This document shows positions 25,175 to 38,900 of a stretch of 64,000 nt of DNA, piece after piece (positions within the stretch are counted from its first letter, which is position 1; each line of letters opens with the position of its first letter). Under the pieces are notes generated by a model. It had not been told where the DNA came from. It saw only the letters and a list, made by a program, of their open reading frames with translations, and made no database searches. The position numbers and the translations under genes were made by a program. Source of the stretch: Paratinospora sagittata (Eukaryota > Streptophyta > Magnoliopsida > Ranunculales > Menispermaceae); assembly GCA_035771175.1 (NCBI GenBank), contig CM069593.1:49883054-49947053 (forward strand). Reading direction: 5' to 3'.

Positions 25175-27447
25175 CTCAGTAGTAGTGGTAGCAGCGGAAC
25201 TGCGATACCCTAATAAAAACCTCCTCCTTCTTCTTCTTCTTCTTAGATAATCGTGAATCTTGATCTTTATTTCGATCTCGATCTCTTTTTTTTTGTTATT
25301 GTTTGTGATCGATGAATCTTGAGTTGGTTATAGTATGATCGATCGGTTTTGGAGGATTTTGGCGGTAAATGGCGGGAAATACATGAGTTTTTACTCGGTT
25401 GTAGATGAACAAGTAGATCTTCGGAGGAGAGTTCGTGAATCTTGAGTAAGATAGGTCGATCGATCGGCTGTGGAGGATTCACAATTAATGGCGGGAAATC
25501 ATGAGTTTACTCGGTTTTTGATGAAGGAGTAGATCTCTGGAGGAGAGTTCATGCAATGCATTTGCGTTTTGGTTTTTTAAAACAAGTGCATTTCGTGAGA
25601 TCTTTGAAGAATAAGAGTGTCTGTTGTGTTTTATGATCGATTGCGACTGTTGCAAGAAGAAGCGGATTATTGATCAGGTATGCTTGGTGCCGGAGTTTTT
25701 GTTGTTTTTTATTTGATCGTTATTTGGATTTGTCGACATTTTTAGTGTTTTTGAAGTTTTGAAGTTTGTTTGACCTAACTGGTTTTGGTGTTGTGTGATT
25801 CTGGAGGAAACCTTGGCTTTTAGCTGATCTGGTATATTGCATGTCTTTAGTAGGCACTGCTGAAATCGCCTTGCAACTCTTTTCTTTTCTGATTTTGGAA
25901 TATTTGTTGATATATCTCATTGAAATCTAGATGTTAGTTTTGATTTCTACACTTGCTTTTCGTTTGCTGATCAGGTAGCAAACCACTTTTTCAAAAGAAA
26001 TATGGAGCTCACTATTTAATGAGGAATCTCAACTTATTCTCTTTACGTTTCTGAAGCTAGATAGAGAGATTTTCGTTTCTTTTCTAATATTCGGATGGCA
26101 GCGCCTGTGTTATGTCTTCTCAATTAGTTCCGGTGATGTTTTGCCTTTAGATAACCAGGAGTAATGAAATTTTGTTGGGAGGATATAAAGTAGCATTGTT
26201 TGACAGATTTGAAATAACTTTTGGGCCTTATTTATTGAGACTTACGATGCGCTGCCTTTTGTTTTCCCCCAAAGAGGAAAACGTCACTCTTGTTGTCCAT
26301 TCCAATTTCGGAATAAAGATTCGTCATCTAAAACAAAAACAGAAAACTTCGAAAAGGACTTCTTCTGTGCGCTGTGCTTTCCTTTCTCCCTCCCGTAATA
26401 TAATTTTGAACCTACTCGGCCGAATACTTTTCTTTGGGCGAAGTAAATGTTTTCCTGAGCTCTCGGTTATATTTGAATATATGACTCTTAGAAGTAAGAA
26501 TAACACCAGTGACCAAAAGGCATGTGTTCAAACTTCCAACACCGTTGGATTTTCATCCGCGTGGACGTTCAGTTCTACTGGATAGAACCCTAGAGAGAGT
26601 GGTACAGGAAGGAAAGCTAGAGAGTGCGCTCTATGGGTCCCACTTATCCCGGCTCTTGTGTCTTCTCCAATGTCTAAAAGCTGAACGGTCATTCAATGCT
26701 CTAGTCAGTCCAAGACGTTTCTTGATCTATGATCCATACGATGCGCAAGGGTGTATTGGATAATCCTCCCCGATGCGAGCGGCTCCAAGTCTTCCATAGC
26801 GACACGCTCTTGCATGTCTTAACAATTGGTCAAATGATAGTAATTTTGTCCGATTGCTTAAGCGCGCACTAGGGTTTAAACACGTTAAGAGACACTGGGG
26901 TGTTCTAAAAGATTAGCAAATCATCTGATCGTACGATCCAAATTCTTTGGTGTCGTGTGAAATCAATACACAATTAACCTGGTTAACTACCATACGTGCA
27001 AAACGCCTCGAAGTCAGTGACAAATAGGACCATCTGAAAGTCCGGACACTTGGCTGCGGATGCGGTTGAACGTATGGAGCGTACGCAGTATTTTGGTCTG
27101 TCATGATGCTATCTTTCAGTTATATTTTCCTTTCCTCAATAAAGTTTTTTACAAAATTTATATCAAAAGAAAAATAAAATAGAGAGGATATTAGTTGGTA
27201 TTTTTCAAAAGCTTATGAGTATTTCAGACAAATCACCGTCTTTCTCGTTCTCTCCGGAAGAGAGCTCTTTACTTTCAGCTCAGGAACTAACTTCTTGCTA
27301 TCCTTTTGTGTTGCTTGTTTTGCGGCAGAGACTGAAGTCATCGAACTGAATTCGATTCTCTTTCTACACGCACATCTTCTTTGAAAAAAAGAAAAGAAAG
27401 AAAGAAAGAAACACACCAGAGAAACCTAAAACCCTTTTTGCACACAG
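25175..27447 (+). other. Inferred 5' UTR exon and 5' UTR intron of the ABI5-like gene
   Basis: The proposed leader exon runs from about 25,175 to a donor at 25,677/25,678 (GATCAG|GTATGC). A good pyrimidine-rich acceptor (CCCTTTTTGCACACAG) ends at 27,447, seven bases before the ATG at 27,455. A 5' UTR intron just before the start codon is known in the AREB/ABF relatives. The leader exon contains several short upstream ATGs and a tandem duplication. No other gene is recognisable here. The 26.2-27.1 kb segment has higher GC and open frames of 60-137 codons, none matching a family I know. Confidence 0.45.
25313..25550 (+). repeat. 120-bp tandem duplication in the inferred 5' UTR
   Basis: Two diverged copies with a period of 121 bp: GATCGATCGG at 25,337 and 25,458, followed in both by 'tggaggatt', 'aatggcgggaaat', 'atgagttt', 'tactcggtt', 'gtagatct' and 'ggaggagagttc'. 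The copies differ by small indels, so the duplication is not very recent. Confidence 0.85.
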
Positions 27448-27454
27448 CTAAACC

Positions 27455-30400
27455 ATGGCATCAGAAACCGAAACACTCTCCCATGGCGAGGCACCCGTAC
27501 CAGCAGCTACGGCAGGAACAGCTCAACAAGACGAGACCCTGAAGGCACACACACTTTCTTCACTGGGAAGGCAGTCCTCCATCTACTCCCTCACCCTCGA
27601 CGAATTCCAAAGCACACTTGAAAACGGCAAGAGCTTTGGGTCCATGAACATGGACGAATTTCTCAACAACATATGGACCGCAGAAGAGAATCAAGCCGTG
27701 CATGACGAAGACGAGCCCTTGACATTAAACCAAAATGACCCAACAGCAACCAAGCCCTTACAACCCCAATCTAGCTTACCTCGTCAAGGCTCTCTCACTC
27801 TCCCAGCTCCTCTCTGCCGCAAAACCGTCGAAGAGGTGTGGTCCGAAATCCACAAGACCCAGCAGCAGAAGCAACAGCCGAACCCAGGTACCACCCAGCG
27901 TCAACCCACTTTCGGAGAAATGACTTTGGAAGATTTCTTGATAAAAGCAGGCGTCGTTCACGAATCCTGCCCACCGTCCTCCACTCAACGCCAGTTACAG
28001 CAGCAGCAGCCACCACCAGCAGCCCCTGCTCCGCAGCAATTCGGCCTTTACCAAAGTAACACTACCACCGGCATAGACCCAAACTATGGAATTGGAACTG
28101 TAATGAATCTCGGCTTCTCCGACCATCGGAACACTGGGAATGGTGTTCGGGGAAGCATTCCGGCGTACCAAACCTACCCCCAGTCTGCGCCCGTCGTAGG
28201 CGAGTCTTCCACTTTTGCCAGCAATGGTGGCAAGAGGAACAGTGGTTATGCCGGAGGTGTGATTTACAGCGGTGGAGTAGGGAACGGTGGTGGGTACGGT
28301 GTTGCTCAGGCTCTGGGAATGGGGTCGCCGGTGAGTCCGGTGTCGTCAGATGGGATGTGCGCGAATCAGATGGATAGCTCGGGGAATCAGTTTGGTTTGG
28401 AGATGGGAGGGATGAGAGGGCGGAAGAGAATTATCGACGGTCCTGTGGAGAAAGTGGTGGAGAGGCGACAGCGTAGGATGATCAAGAATAGAGAATCCGC
28501 AGCGAGGTCTCGAGCCAGGAAACAAGTAAGTTTCTGTTTTATTTGTTTCACTTTCTTTTCAATCGCAACATGAATCAATATTCCTATCTTTACTTATCGT
28601 ACGTAAATAAGTTGAGGATGAGCCGTTCTAACAAACGTGTAGAAAATTAGTCATGTCACATCAAACAGGAGCCAAACTTGCTAGTTACGTGGCTTTAGAA
28701 TCTAGATTTTAGAGCATCATCGCCTGAACCACCAACAACAAAAGAAAGAGCATTAAAAAAAGGAACAAGGACACGTACAAATAACGTTCTGGCAACTAGT
28801 TACGATCTCTTTAAGCTTTTTACATTTTCACAGTTCCATTTGGCATACCGTTGCGTCACTTGATTCAATTGACAGTGACCCACGTCTTCATTATTTGGTT
28901 AGTGGGTAAGTAGCAAATCGTTTCAACCTTTTAAATATTCCCTAGACTTGCTCAGGTCTTCATTTTGTTGGTTCTCCGAGGCGCATGCCTGACCGACCGG
29001 CCACGTTAGCAATCGGACCTTACTAAGATCTTTTAAACGAAAATGATAAAGCCATTGATTGCGACTTTCCGGCGGTTTCGTTTCACTGAACCTAGTGGCT
29101 AATTAAATTACTGATGGGACTGGTGGATCTCGGCCCTAAGTCACCAAATATTTTTACAAGCTCTTGAAATCTCAAGATTCGAGTTTAATATGTGAAATTG
29201 GATTTTCATTTATCTGGAAAACAGTTCACTAAGTAGTTGGAAATATGCTTTCAAAAAAGAAAAAGAAAAAAAGTAATTGAAAATATTGTCCCTTTATCTT
29301 CAATTGCAAACACTTCGAGCTCAGCCATCTTTGATTAGCTTTTACACATTATTGGCCTGTCCGATCAATAGACGTTTAATCTGCATTCCAGCCATCTTTT
29401 GTAAGCCACATTTCTCCAGTTGATGCGGACAAAACTTTAGACGATTCTTTTAAGACCATCATGTACCAGACAAACAGTACACATACAGCTCGTGGAAACG
29501 TGTCGCAATCGTTTTTTGACTTGTTTTTAATTTTTGTCTTCGGTTGAAGTTTAGATTAGGTTCTCAATTCTTCTAGTTCGTAAATATTCACATCTACAAA
29601 TTATATACTTGAGAAATGCTTTGGTAAGATAGAGAATTGGTCTCTTCCCTTCTGTATTGTCTTGTTATAAGATAGACAATTAGTCTGCAATACACAGTTC
29701 TTCCTGATCATGCTGGAAGTAGGAAAGGTGCGCCTCTCTTGTTTTGATATTTTTCTATACAAAAAAAAAAAAGAAGACAATTAAGATCGATTAACGAACT
29801 GTAGTTGTGAGTTTGATGTCTCCCAAGAGTCTAATAATGCCTCCTTCCATCAACTGTTTTCAATGATTTTTCGAATCAAAAATCATTTTCTTAAGAAAGG
29901 AACAATAGTTGTGCCTGCTGAGCAGATGTTCATTGGCATCATTGCCAATTAATTTACAGCGATATTTTATAATTTGACTGACGACACTATTATAGGAATA
30001 ATTGTGGCAGTAGATAACAATCTTATCATATGTACACAGGCGTACACTGTGGAGTTGGAAGCAGAGCTGAACCAGCTCAAAGAAGAGAATGCGCATCTCA
30101 AGCGAGCTCTGGTAAAAGTAAACAGTGGCTTGATTTTACTTTACTGCATTGATTTTGTCCTTTGTTCATTCAAACCATTTGCACTGATGACACAACTTTG
30201 ACCTTAAAACAGGCAGAAGCGGAGAAGAAACGAAGGCAAGAGGTAATTATTTTCACCTCACATACTCATTTGGTTGGAATACTCGCTCGTTCTTATAATG
30301 GACAGCTGAATAGTACATTATGCATTCCTAATGGACAGTCTTTTCAAGGCATATATCGTGTCACAACTCACAAGTTGCGGCTATAAAGGAGTTAAGCATA

Positions 30401-31123
30401 TCTAATATAGAATCACATTCTTTCAGACACATTTGTCTGGGATTTCTATCTTAAGATAATATCCCCAAGGCAAATACATGCTTGCTAAATTATAATTTTT
30501 TTTTTTTTGAATAATGCTAAACTATAATTGGAACTAAATCTAGCACCCACTCTATAGTCAAATGCAGGAAATCTCCTGATGCCATTAGAGATCACGTGCC
30601 GCCATTTTCAGGGTATAACAATTTTTTGAGGTCATTTGTATTGAGATGCCTCAAACTTGCATTGTTATGTGATAAAGGAATTGACACAAAACCAAAATTC
30701 TAATTAGATACAAACTCTAATAAAATCATAATCTACATTATCTCGAACATAGTTCTCCATTATCACTCTAGACATATTCAACTTTAAAAAAAAAAATCTT
30801 CAACTGCATTCTTTTCATTTTCTAGTTGTGTTGTAAGAGCCCTAGATAACCTTTAAAAAAAAAAAAAAAAAAATGAAAAATGAAAAATGAAAGAGGTTTT
30901 TCTTTCTAGTTTTCTTCTTAATATACCGGTCTCTCTTGTTATTTCTTTATAGTTGTTTATATTTTCATGTCTATTGTGTAGTGGGAGAATTTTTTTTTTT
31001 TTCTGTCTAATTATACTTGTTTTTGCACAGCTACAAGAGGAAATGAGAGAAAAGCCTCGAACAAAGGCGCAGAAAACTTTAGAGAAGCTTAGAGTGCTGA
31101 GGAGAACAATGAGCTCACCCTAG
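27455..31123 (+). CDS. ABI5: ABI5-like group A bZIP transcription factor
   Basis: A nuclear transcription factor that binds ABRE (ACGTG) elements and mediates abscisic-acid responses in seeds and stressed tissue. Exons: 27,455-28,525, 30,040-30,111, 30,213-30,242 and 31,031-31,123, giving 421 residues (Arabidopsis ABI5 has 442). The conserved blocks are C1 RQSSIYSLTLDEFQ with FGSMNMDEFLNNIW, C2 RQGSLTLP with TVEEVWSEIHK, and C3 RQPTFGEMTLEDFLIKAGVV. The RQxS/T sites in these blocks are typical SnRK2 targets. A Gln/Pro-rich middle and a Gly-rich stretch follow. The basic region ERRQRRMIKNRESAARSRARKQ is split from the leucine zipper (AYTVELEAELNQLKEENAHL) by intron 1, the usual position. The C-terminus ends ALRR-like (LRVLRRTMSSP), matching the C4 block of ABI5/DPBF proteins. 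An ABRE cluster lies in its inferred promoter. ABI5 versus a close DPBF paralogue is not settled. Confidence 0.88.
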
Positions 31124-32864
31124 TGGGTCTGCTAAGGTATAAAAAAAAAGTCAGATTTACTGAATCTCTCAAACTAATATACAGGCATTCCTGTTGTATT
31201 GCCGTATGCTGTGTATATCAAGGTCTGGATGAGGTTTCAGGAATGCAAAAACGGGAAAGAATAGATAGCTGGATGGTCTAAAAGTAAGTAAGTTTAATTA
31301 GGATGTTAATACTCTTGTTTTAGCATAGATATGTGTAGAAAGTATAGGACTCTGCTTGCATAGCTTTTATAAAAGCACCCTTTTTCCAGTTTTACGTTCT
31401 CTTATGTCAGTGCACCTTGTAAACAAACAGCAGAAGCATCGAATGAGAAAATCAATAAAGAAAGAGAGTATAATTCTGTTGTCACAAACACCTATTGAAA
31501 CACAGTGCAAGACATTATGTTTGCTTTTTCTCGAAGCATCTCCTGTATAATCGGTGGTATTTTCACATGATGTCTAAAATCATATCATTTTATATATTTA
31601 TTTTCGCCCCTTTTTGTTACCAAACTCAACTGTTAGGTGCATTTGAAACCACGTACACTTCTTTCCATCCATCTGTCCTCATTCATCCACTACTAAGAAA
31701 AATTTTCTTCATATTCGATGGATATTTTACCTCCAATGATCTTTCATATAGAAAAAGTTACAAGAGGAAAGGTTTGTTAGCAACCCGCGTAAAATACATG
31801 GCGGATTTGCGCTCTAGTCCACCCAAAACGAACCCTATTTCGGGACAACTATTCAAATTTAGATTGAAACTTAAATTTTGTACATATAAAAACATCTTAA
31901 AAAGAGTTTAACGATATCACAATAATTTTAAACATTTTCATAAATACTGTTGAAGAAAAAAAGAATAATAAAGAAAAATCAGAATGAATGCGACTCGTAA
32001 AAAGCTCAAAATATATAGAGTAGTTATATAATTAATTACTATGACCATTAAAAATTGAATAGTTAAGATAAGGTTTAAAGGGTGGATTCTGAAAAACTAT
32101 TACAAATAAAAATAAAAATAAAAAATAGTCGGAAAAACATAACAGGCACATCGGTAAATTGATAATAAGGTGTACAAGACTCGTTGTTGTGAAGTCTAAA
32201 CAAATATGGTCAAATATGCATGCAACCTAGTGTGCAAAACAATAATTATGAGATCTAAACAAATAAGGTCATACATGCTACAAGATTCTCATCATTGTGA
32301 GGTCTAAACAAATAAGGGCGTATATGCATGGAATAACCTCAATCGCAATACTACTTTTTTCATTTTTTTAGTAGAATTATTTATTTTTCACATATGCACT
32401 TCAATCATGTACTCGTGTTAATGGAGCACGCAAATACAAAACCCTCTCCATCATTTATACTTATTTTAAAAACAAAATTGTTAACATGTATGTGATTTAT
32501 TCACATGAGTACATGAGCATGAAGTCTTGTTATACCCTTTTTTTTGCCATTATAATTGTGATCATAAAATTACTTCTATAAAAAATTATTTCGATATTGG
32601 AAAAGCTGGCATCTAATTATACCATATAACATAGTAAGGAAGGGCAAGACTAGAAAATGCACATGAGAAGGCAAGAGCAAAGTTTCTCTACCAGAGTAGT
32701 ATATTTACAGAGAAACTAAGAGCATTATTTTAGTGGATTTTTGAGATTTCCAGGGCATTATACTTCCAAATATGATCAAGCAGAAGCTGTAAATGCAAAT
32801 AGTATGTTTTGGAAACAAACCATGAGTTGCTGCATCCATAACCATCTCCATCTGTTTCAGAATA
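31124..32864. other. Intergenic region between convergent genes, with a 3-copy repeat
   Basis: This lies between the convergent ABI5-like (plus) and ACR12-like (minus) genes and includes both 3' UTRs. At about 32,170-32,330 there are three imperfect copies of a roughly 55-bp unit around 'aggtctaaacaaataaggtc'. No gene is seen in the rest. Confidence 0.6.
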
Positions 32865-32948
32865 TCAGTAACTGTCTTCATCAGTTTCAGGTCTTCGAAG
32901 GTAGTATCGGAGGCAGTTCATCAGGACCTGCATTTCCACGGCAATCAT

Positions 32949-32990
<42 letters not shown>

Positions 32991-35900
32991 TGTTGTAAAT
33001 ATAGTAGCTTCGATAAATATGGCCGGTTTATCAGTCAATACTGCAACCTAAATCAAATTTTCTCTAAAGATTTTAAACCATAAAGCGTCATTAATTCACA
33101 ACCAACAAATCCAAATTAAACTCTCATATAATTTGGCTTCAGGTCTAAACCCCTCTCAAGCAACAAATTAAACAGATTTTTTAGCTAATTTGGTTTCAGG
33201 TCTCTGGTTTTTAAACAGATATAATTTGGTTTCAAGTTTCAAAATGATGTTCCGAAAATTGAGAGAGCCTCCATAGAGAGAGTATATTATGTGACCTACT
33301 TTATAGCGTGAAGAATTTCAGAAAAAGACACCAGTTTGCAATTTATCTTCATTTTGTACAAATATATTTCACCAGGTCACCTAAAGGTCTGCTACTTTTG
33401 TATTTTTTTTTTTTCCAACTATTAAATCCTTCTTACTTGTCAAAGAATAGTAAAATATGAGAGATATGGTGCTAGAATAATAGGAAAGCAGTTATTACCT
33501 GTGACAAGGAGTCGTTTAGAGCTGCTCCTCTGTAGCTGACATGAAATGTATCTTTGGCTACCAAACCCTTGTAAAACAAAGAAAAATGAGGTAAAGGTAA
33601 AAGGGGATCCATGACAAATCGAAGTAATTTAGTGTAACAAACTTCTGTAAAGATAATACATACTTCTGTATCAATCTCTGCTGATTCAACATTGACATTA
33701 ATATCAGCCAGGATTTGTATGATTTCAAGTAACATCCCAGGTCTATCTGCCGTCTCTATATAAAGCAAGCTGAGATGAAAATAAATAAATAATAAATATG
33801 ATTGATCATGTATCAGTTGCAGCTACCAAAAACTACGAATATTTGATTCATTTACTCAAACAAATGCAAACAGAATTCTGGTGTATCGATGATGTCAATG
33901 TGTGTGATTCCATTCATAGACTGTGGTCTGAAGCTTCCGAAGTTGGTTTTAATCTGCTAGCTCAAGGACAACAACTAACCACTTATATATTATCCTACGA
34001 TATGTAGCATACTGTAATGTCATTCCCATTTAATTAGGCCGGTTGCTTCTTTTCTGTCAGTGGAAAGACACAGTCACGCAGCATCAGCTGAGATAAATGG
34101 GTTATGCAACTGGAACTTCGTTCCTTTTTTTATAAGCACAGCTATTCATACATGCTTTCAGCAAACAACCCACCATGTTCTGGATGCCACCGTTGAACTA
34201 CACATATGACGTGTGCTGATAGTGTAAAAATCAATTTGAATTTATGTCAAAGGATAACTACCTTGTAAGCCATTTATTTAGACTAATACAAAGGTATAAA
34301 GAAACCAAAAAAAAAGGAGAAGACGAAGAGAGACCTTCATGTAACTTCTATTTTAAAGAAACGTGTTATAGAGTATCTTAAATATATAAACGAATTTTAG
34401 AAACAAAAAAAAGTTACAAATAAGCACATTAAATTGATAAAGGACACATAGCACAATAATCATAATAAAAACAATAGTACAAGAAACTTGTGAATTCTTA
34501 ATTACAAAAGAAGAAGAAAGACCTTCATGTACCTTCTATTTTAAAGAAACATATTATAGAGTATCTTAAATATATAAACGAATTTTAGAAACAAAAAAAA
34601 AACTTACAAATAAGCACATTAAATAGATAAAGGACACATAGCACAATAATCATAATAAAAACAATAGTACAAGAAACTTGTGAATTCTTAATTACAAGAA
34701 GTTCACATCAAAGATCAACCTTATACCCCTGTATATTCTTTTACAGGACTAATTGTGGATTAAATTACATTCAAGATAATATTATCTGGTTTAAAGCACA
34801 TTGAGTGAAGTAGAAAAGTGTCTATGAAATCCTATATAATTGATTTATTCAATTAAAGTCGAAAGAAAAATTTTATAAATTGGTAAAGGCCAATCAACAA
34901 AATATTGAGTAATAAAGAAATAACTATTCAACTCAACAAATCCATTTCCAACTACATGAATATGCTTCCTCAGTTCCTCCATTTCACTCTATGTTATATT
35001 CATGTCATCAAAGGACTTAACAATGTTTTACAATGATTGCCAACTATTGAAAGCACCCCTACTCCTTTATTTGGGATTTGAATGAGATGCATATACAAGG
35101 TAAATAAAGCTTTAAAAAACTAAATGTAACAGAAATTTTATAAAAAATTAAGGAGTGGCAAAACCTTAAAAAATAGAATCAAGAATGAACAACATTTAAA
35201 AGATGGTAAGAGTGGTCCCAGTTATTAAGACTGAGAGGCAAAATCTTACAAATAAATATGTAAAATAAACACATTAAAAAGATGGTAAGATTAGGCTGAT
35301 TAGTCCCAACTGGAGATAAATGAGAGAGAATTGGTTAAAGTGATTGCACATACAGCAAAGACCATTAGATGTGTTGGTAAGGAATTACACATTAATTGTT
35401 AACAATAAGAATATAGGAAAACAAAGACCAAAAGTATAACAACTAAAGAAAATCAAGGAAGCTTAACATTCATAACATAACAAAAGATTGGTTCCAAGTA
35501 GTGCTGAGTGGGGGAAATGTAATCATGCAAAAACGCTGTGTAGTTAAGAAAAAAAACTTTGTTTGAGTGAGGTTGCAAACCTTCTCTTAGGCCCATCATC
35601 CTTGACATGTATGTGAGTCGCTATATCAACATCAAGCTGCAAATGAGTAAATTAAGGTCAAGACATCATGCCAATGCAGATCAAGGCCACTTAGATAAAC
35701 ATTTGTATAATATCCATTCCAAGATAGGAGAATTTTATATGAAACATCACCCCAGTATCAATACATAATTGATAAAGTTCAACAGAGGCAATCAAACAGG
35801 TCCTATTCCAAACATGAAAACTTTCAGTATGCTTGATCACCAAAAGAAAACAGAGTCATCCTCTTCCTCTAATATACAACAAGCTATATGCAGCACTCCA

Positions 35901-38900
35901 GTTCCATGAATACTTACACAATCATGGAGAAAATTATCATAAAACTACACGAAAGCCATTGTGAGCAAGAAGTGAACATGCAAAATTGCTATTGCTACAA
36001 ACATGAATGGAAGTTATGAAGGCAAAATGCCGTTTTTCCATCATTAGGAATTGATTTTAACTGCATTTTTCATTGTTGTTTTAATCACCTTAGTTGCCAA
36101 GCAAATTAACACTAAATTTTTTAAACATCTTTTATCTGGATATGTTCAATAAACCTATAAGAGAGTGAAAACTCACGTATCTTCAATCACTGTTGCTCAA
36201 GCAAATGGCCTACCCTATTCCTGAAAGCCAATCTTGATGAAAGATACATGCAGGCTTTTTGGCTAGGCCAGGGACCTGTTTCTATATAAGTAACACGTCT
36301 ACTTCATTCTATTAAAGAAGTGAACGGTTACAAACAGTTGGGTAGTTTAAGCAGCATTTGGTTTGTGCTTATGAAAGAGGCAATCCAAAAAAGAAAACTC
36401 AGCAAATGTTTTTTTGCCGTTTCGAAAACCAGGTTGTTTTTTAAGCAGAATCTTAAAAAACTGTTTGCGGATTTGACCAACCAAATACATTTTTCATATT
36501 TTCAAATTTTCAGGTACAGAAACACTGAATTTGAATCATACAGCCTTATTAACTATATACATGTGAGCCATTAATCCACATGAGATTCACAGGATATACA
36601 ATTAACATTTCCAAATATTTCCATCTATTCAGTGAGGAGTGTACTCTCCCACTCGAATAGAAATTATTTATAATTAGAGATGTGGAGGATAATTTATGAT
36701 TTATCTAGAACCAGCTCTAACTTTTATGTTGCAAATGTCAAATGACACAAGGATATATGATAAATATTTCCACGTATTCAGTGAAGAGTGTACTCTCCCG
36801 AAATAGATATTGTTTATAATTAGACAAGTGGAGGATAATTTATAATTTATCTAGAACCACCTCTAACTTTTATGTTGCAAATGTCAAATGACACAAGGAT
36901 AACAAGTTGACTTATATGTATTCTTTAACTGTAAGAGTCTTTCAACGACCTTTCAGGATTTCTAACATTGCTGATTCCGAAAGGATGGTTGCTTTTCTAT
37001 ATGTGAAACTCTTGTTAAAGGGTTGTATGACTCCTTGGACCGTGCAAGGCTTACTGACTTGTGATTTGGTAGCCTAGTAAACAACATACTTGATGCCAAA
37101 ATAAATTGGGTAAGTGAACCTCCAGCATCAATTAGCTTGCTTTGTTCATAAATCATGATTGATGCATATTGCACAAAGCCACATTAGTGACATATATTTA
37201 ACTTACCTTTGACCCTTTTTTACAGAAGATAAGGTCCATCTTCCAATTTGATTACCAATTAAACAGAAAAATAGAACATTGTGACTACTTTGTATGCAAA
37301 CACCTTCATTAATACTGCTTCTCACAACCTCTAGCTTTACATGAAGACCTCGTTGACCACATTTATTATAGAGAGGTTACATGAACATATCAAGAATTGT
37401 AGAAGAGCTGTAATGAGGCTCTTCAATTGTTTATTTTCCAATATCCAAAAACTGCAATAACCTTCTCAAATTCCATAAAGGTAAGTTGAGTTTGCCAACC
37501 AACGATCAATATAAATGGCTGATGATGAAAAAAAATCAGGCTAACTTATCTACCAAAGCCAAGCCGTTTTATTCCATTGAAGTAATAATCATGGAATAGC
37601 AGATTAAATAGACAAAGCAAAAACGAAAAATGATGGATGTGTTATGAGAAGTTAACCTTCTTCTCTGGGGCCTTTATTCCAAAAGCCTCACCCATGGCAA
37701 GGCGCTCACTAGATTCCTAGCAAGAAAAACAAAAGATGGAATTTAAGAAAATTAATGCAATTCGACTAAAAATTAGTATTAAAAAAGTGAGCATGTCAAG
37801 TTCAAAACAGATACTGGATGGTATTTCAAAAGGTTGTTGATGATGGTGAGCCTGATCTTCTCTAGCATATCAGGATCCTCAACTTTGCGCCAAGTGTTCC
37901 TAACATGTTAAATGAATCTTAAAACACTATTTACTAAAAACATAAGCAGCCATATTAAGAGATACTGATGAAGCAATGAACAAGTTTTTAAGCATCCATC
38001 TAGATAAGGCCTCCAAGAAACAGTAACAAAGAGAACATGCACCCAAACTGACCATATAAGAGATATGGAAGAGGAGTCTTTCCTATATAGTTGCTTGTAT
38101 AATTTCATGATGGTTAACTCATTTTTCTCTTTAGCTTGTTTGTTCCTAAAGGGTTCTGTTCGTTGTTTATTAATAGCCACCTTGGAAAAGCAAGGTAGCA
38201 AAATATTAGTGATATAACAGAGGGTAGAACATTAGTTACTTTTTTTCTAAAATAAAAAAACAACTAGATAATTCATATTAAATAAGTAAAGGTAGCAGCT
38301 GAGTACAAGAAGGTGGTATGATAGGGAAAAGAGGGTAAAAAAGGCGGTAGAACATTAGTGACTTCAACTTCATCATATCCATTTATTCAAAATATCTGCG
38401 GATTTTGCCTTAGTTCTAGTGAAACCTTGGGATCTTTAGCTCCAAGCTTGCCTGAAACAAATTGAGATAAACTATTATTATGAGTCAAAAGGGTAAGTTC
38501 CATTATATATATCATTGACCACTTCCAAAAGACCTGCGAAAGCAATTTCTTCTTGTTGAAAAAAAGGAGATGAGAAGTTGGCAAAGACAAGTTTTGACCC
38601 CAAGCCTACAATATTGGAGAACCACTAGACCTAAAAGCAATTGGTGATAGTCTCATTGAAAATAAAAATAAAAAAAAAAGTTATGATTGATAGGCAGGTG
38701 CCCAACTACGTCTGTCAAGCTATCACCAACACTCCCTCTCACATGCAACCTCATCCTATACATTGATCAAAATGCAAATTGAGGATATGCAAATACTAAT
38801 AAAGAGACTTGAACCCAAGACCTCTTACAAACTTAAGGTGTGCTACCAAGTTAGAAACTACTTGACCTAAAAGCTATAGTTGATAGGTGAAGGATTAACA

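Noticed and set aside
26172..26763. Plus-strand open frames of 137 and 84 codons between the leader and coding exons of the ABI5-like gene
   Set aside because: No family resemblance and no splice context; they fall in the inferred 5' UTR intron.
31495..31911. 138-codon plus-strand frame downstream of ABI5-like
   Set aside because: No domain, atypical composition, and located in the 3' flank.
38387..38455. Minus-strand segment encoding [15 protein letters not shown], with a TTTCAG acceptor, considered as an ACR12 exon
   Set aside because: It is out of phase with the preceding exon (ends phase 2) and does not match the family. The true next exon is 37,899-37,815 ([12 protein letters not shown]), which joins in phase.
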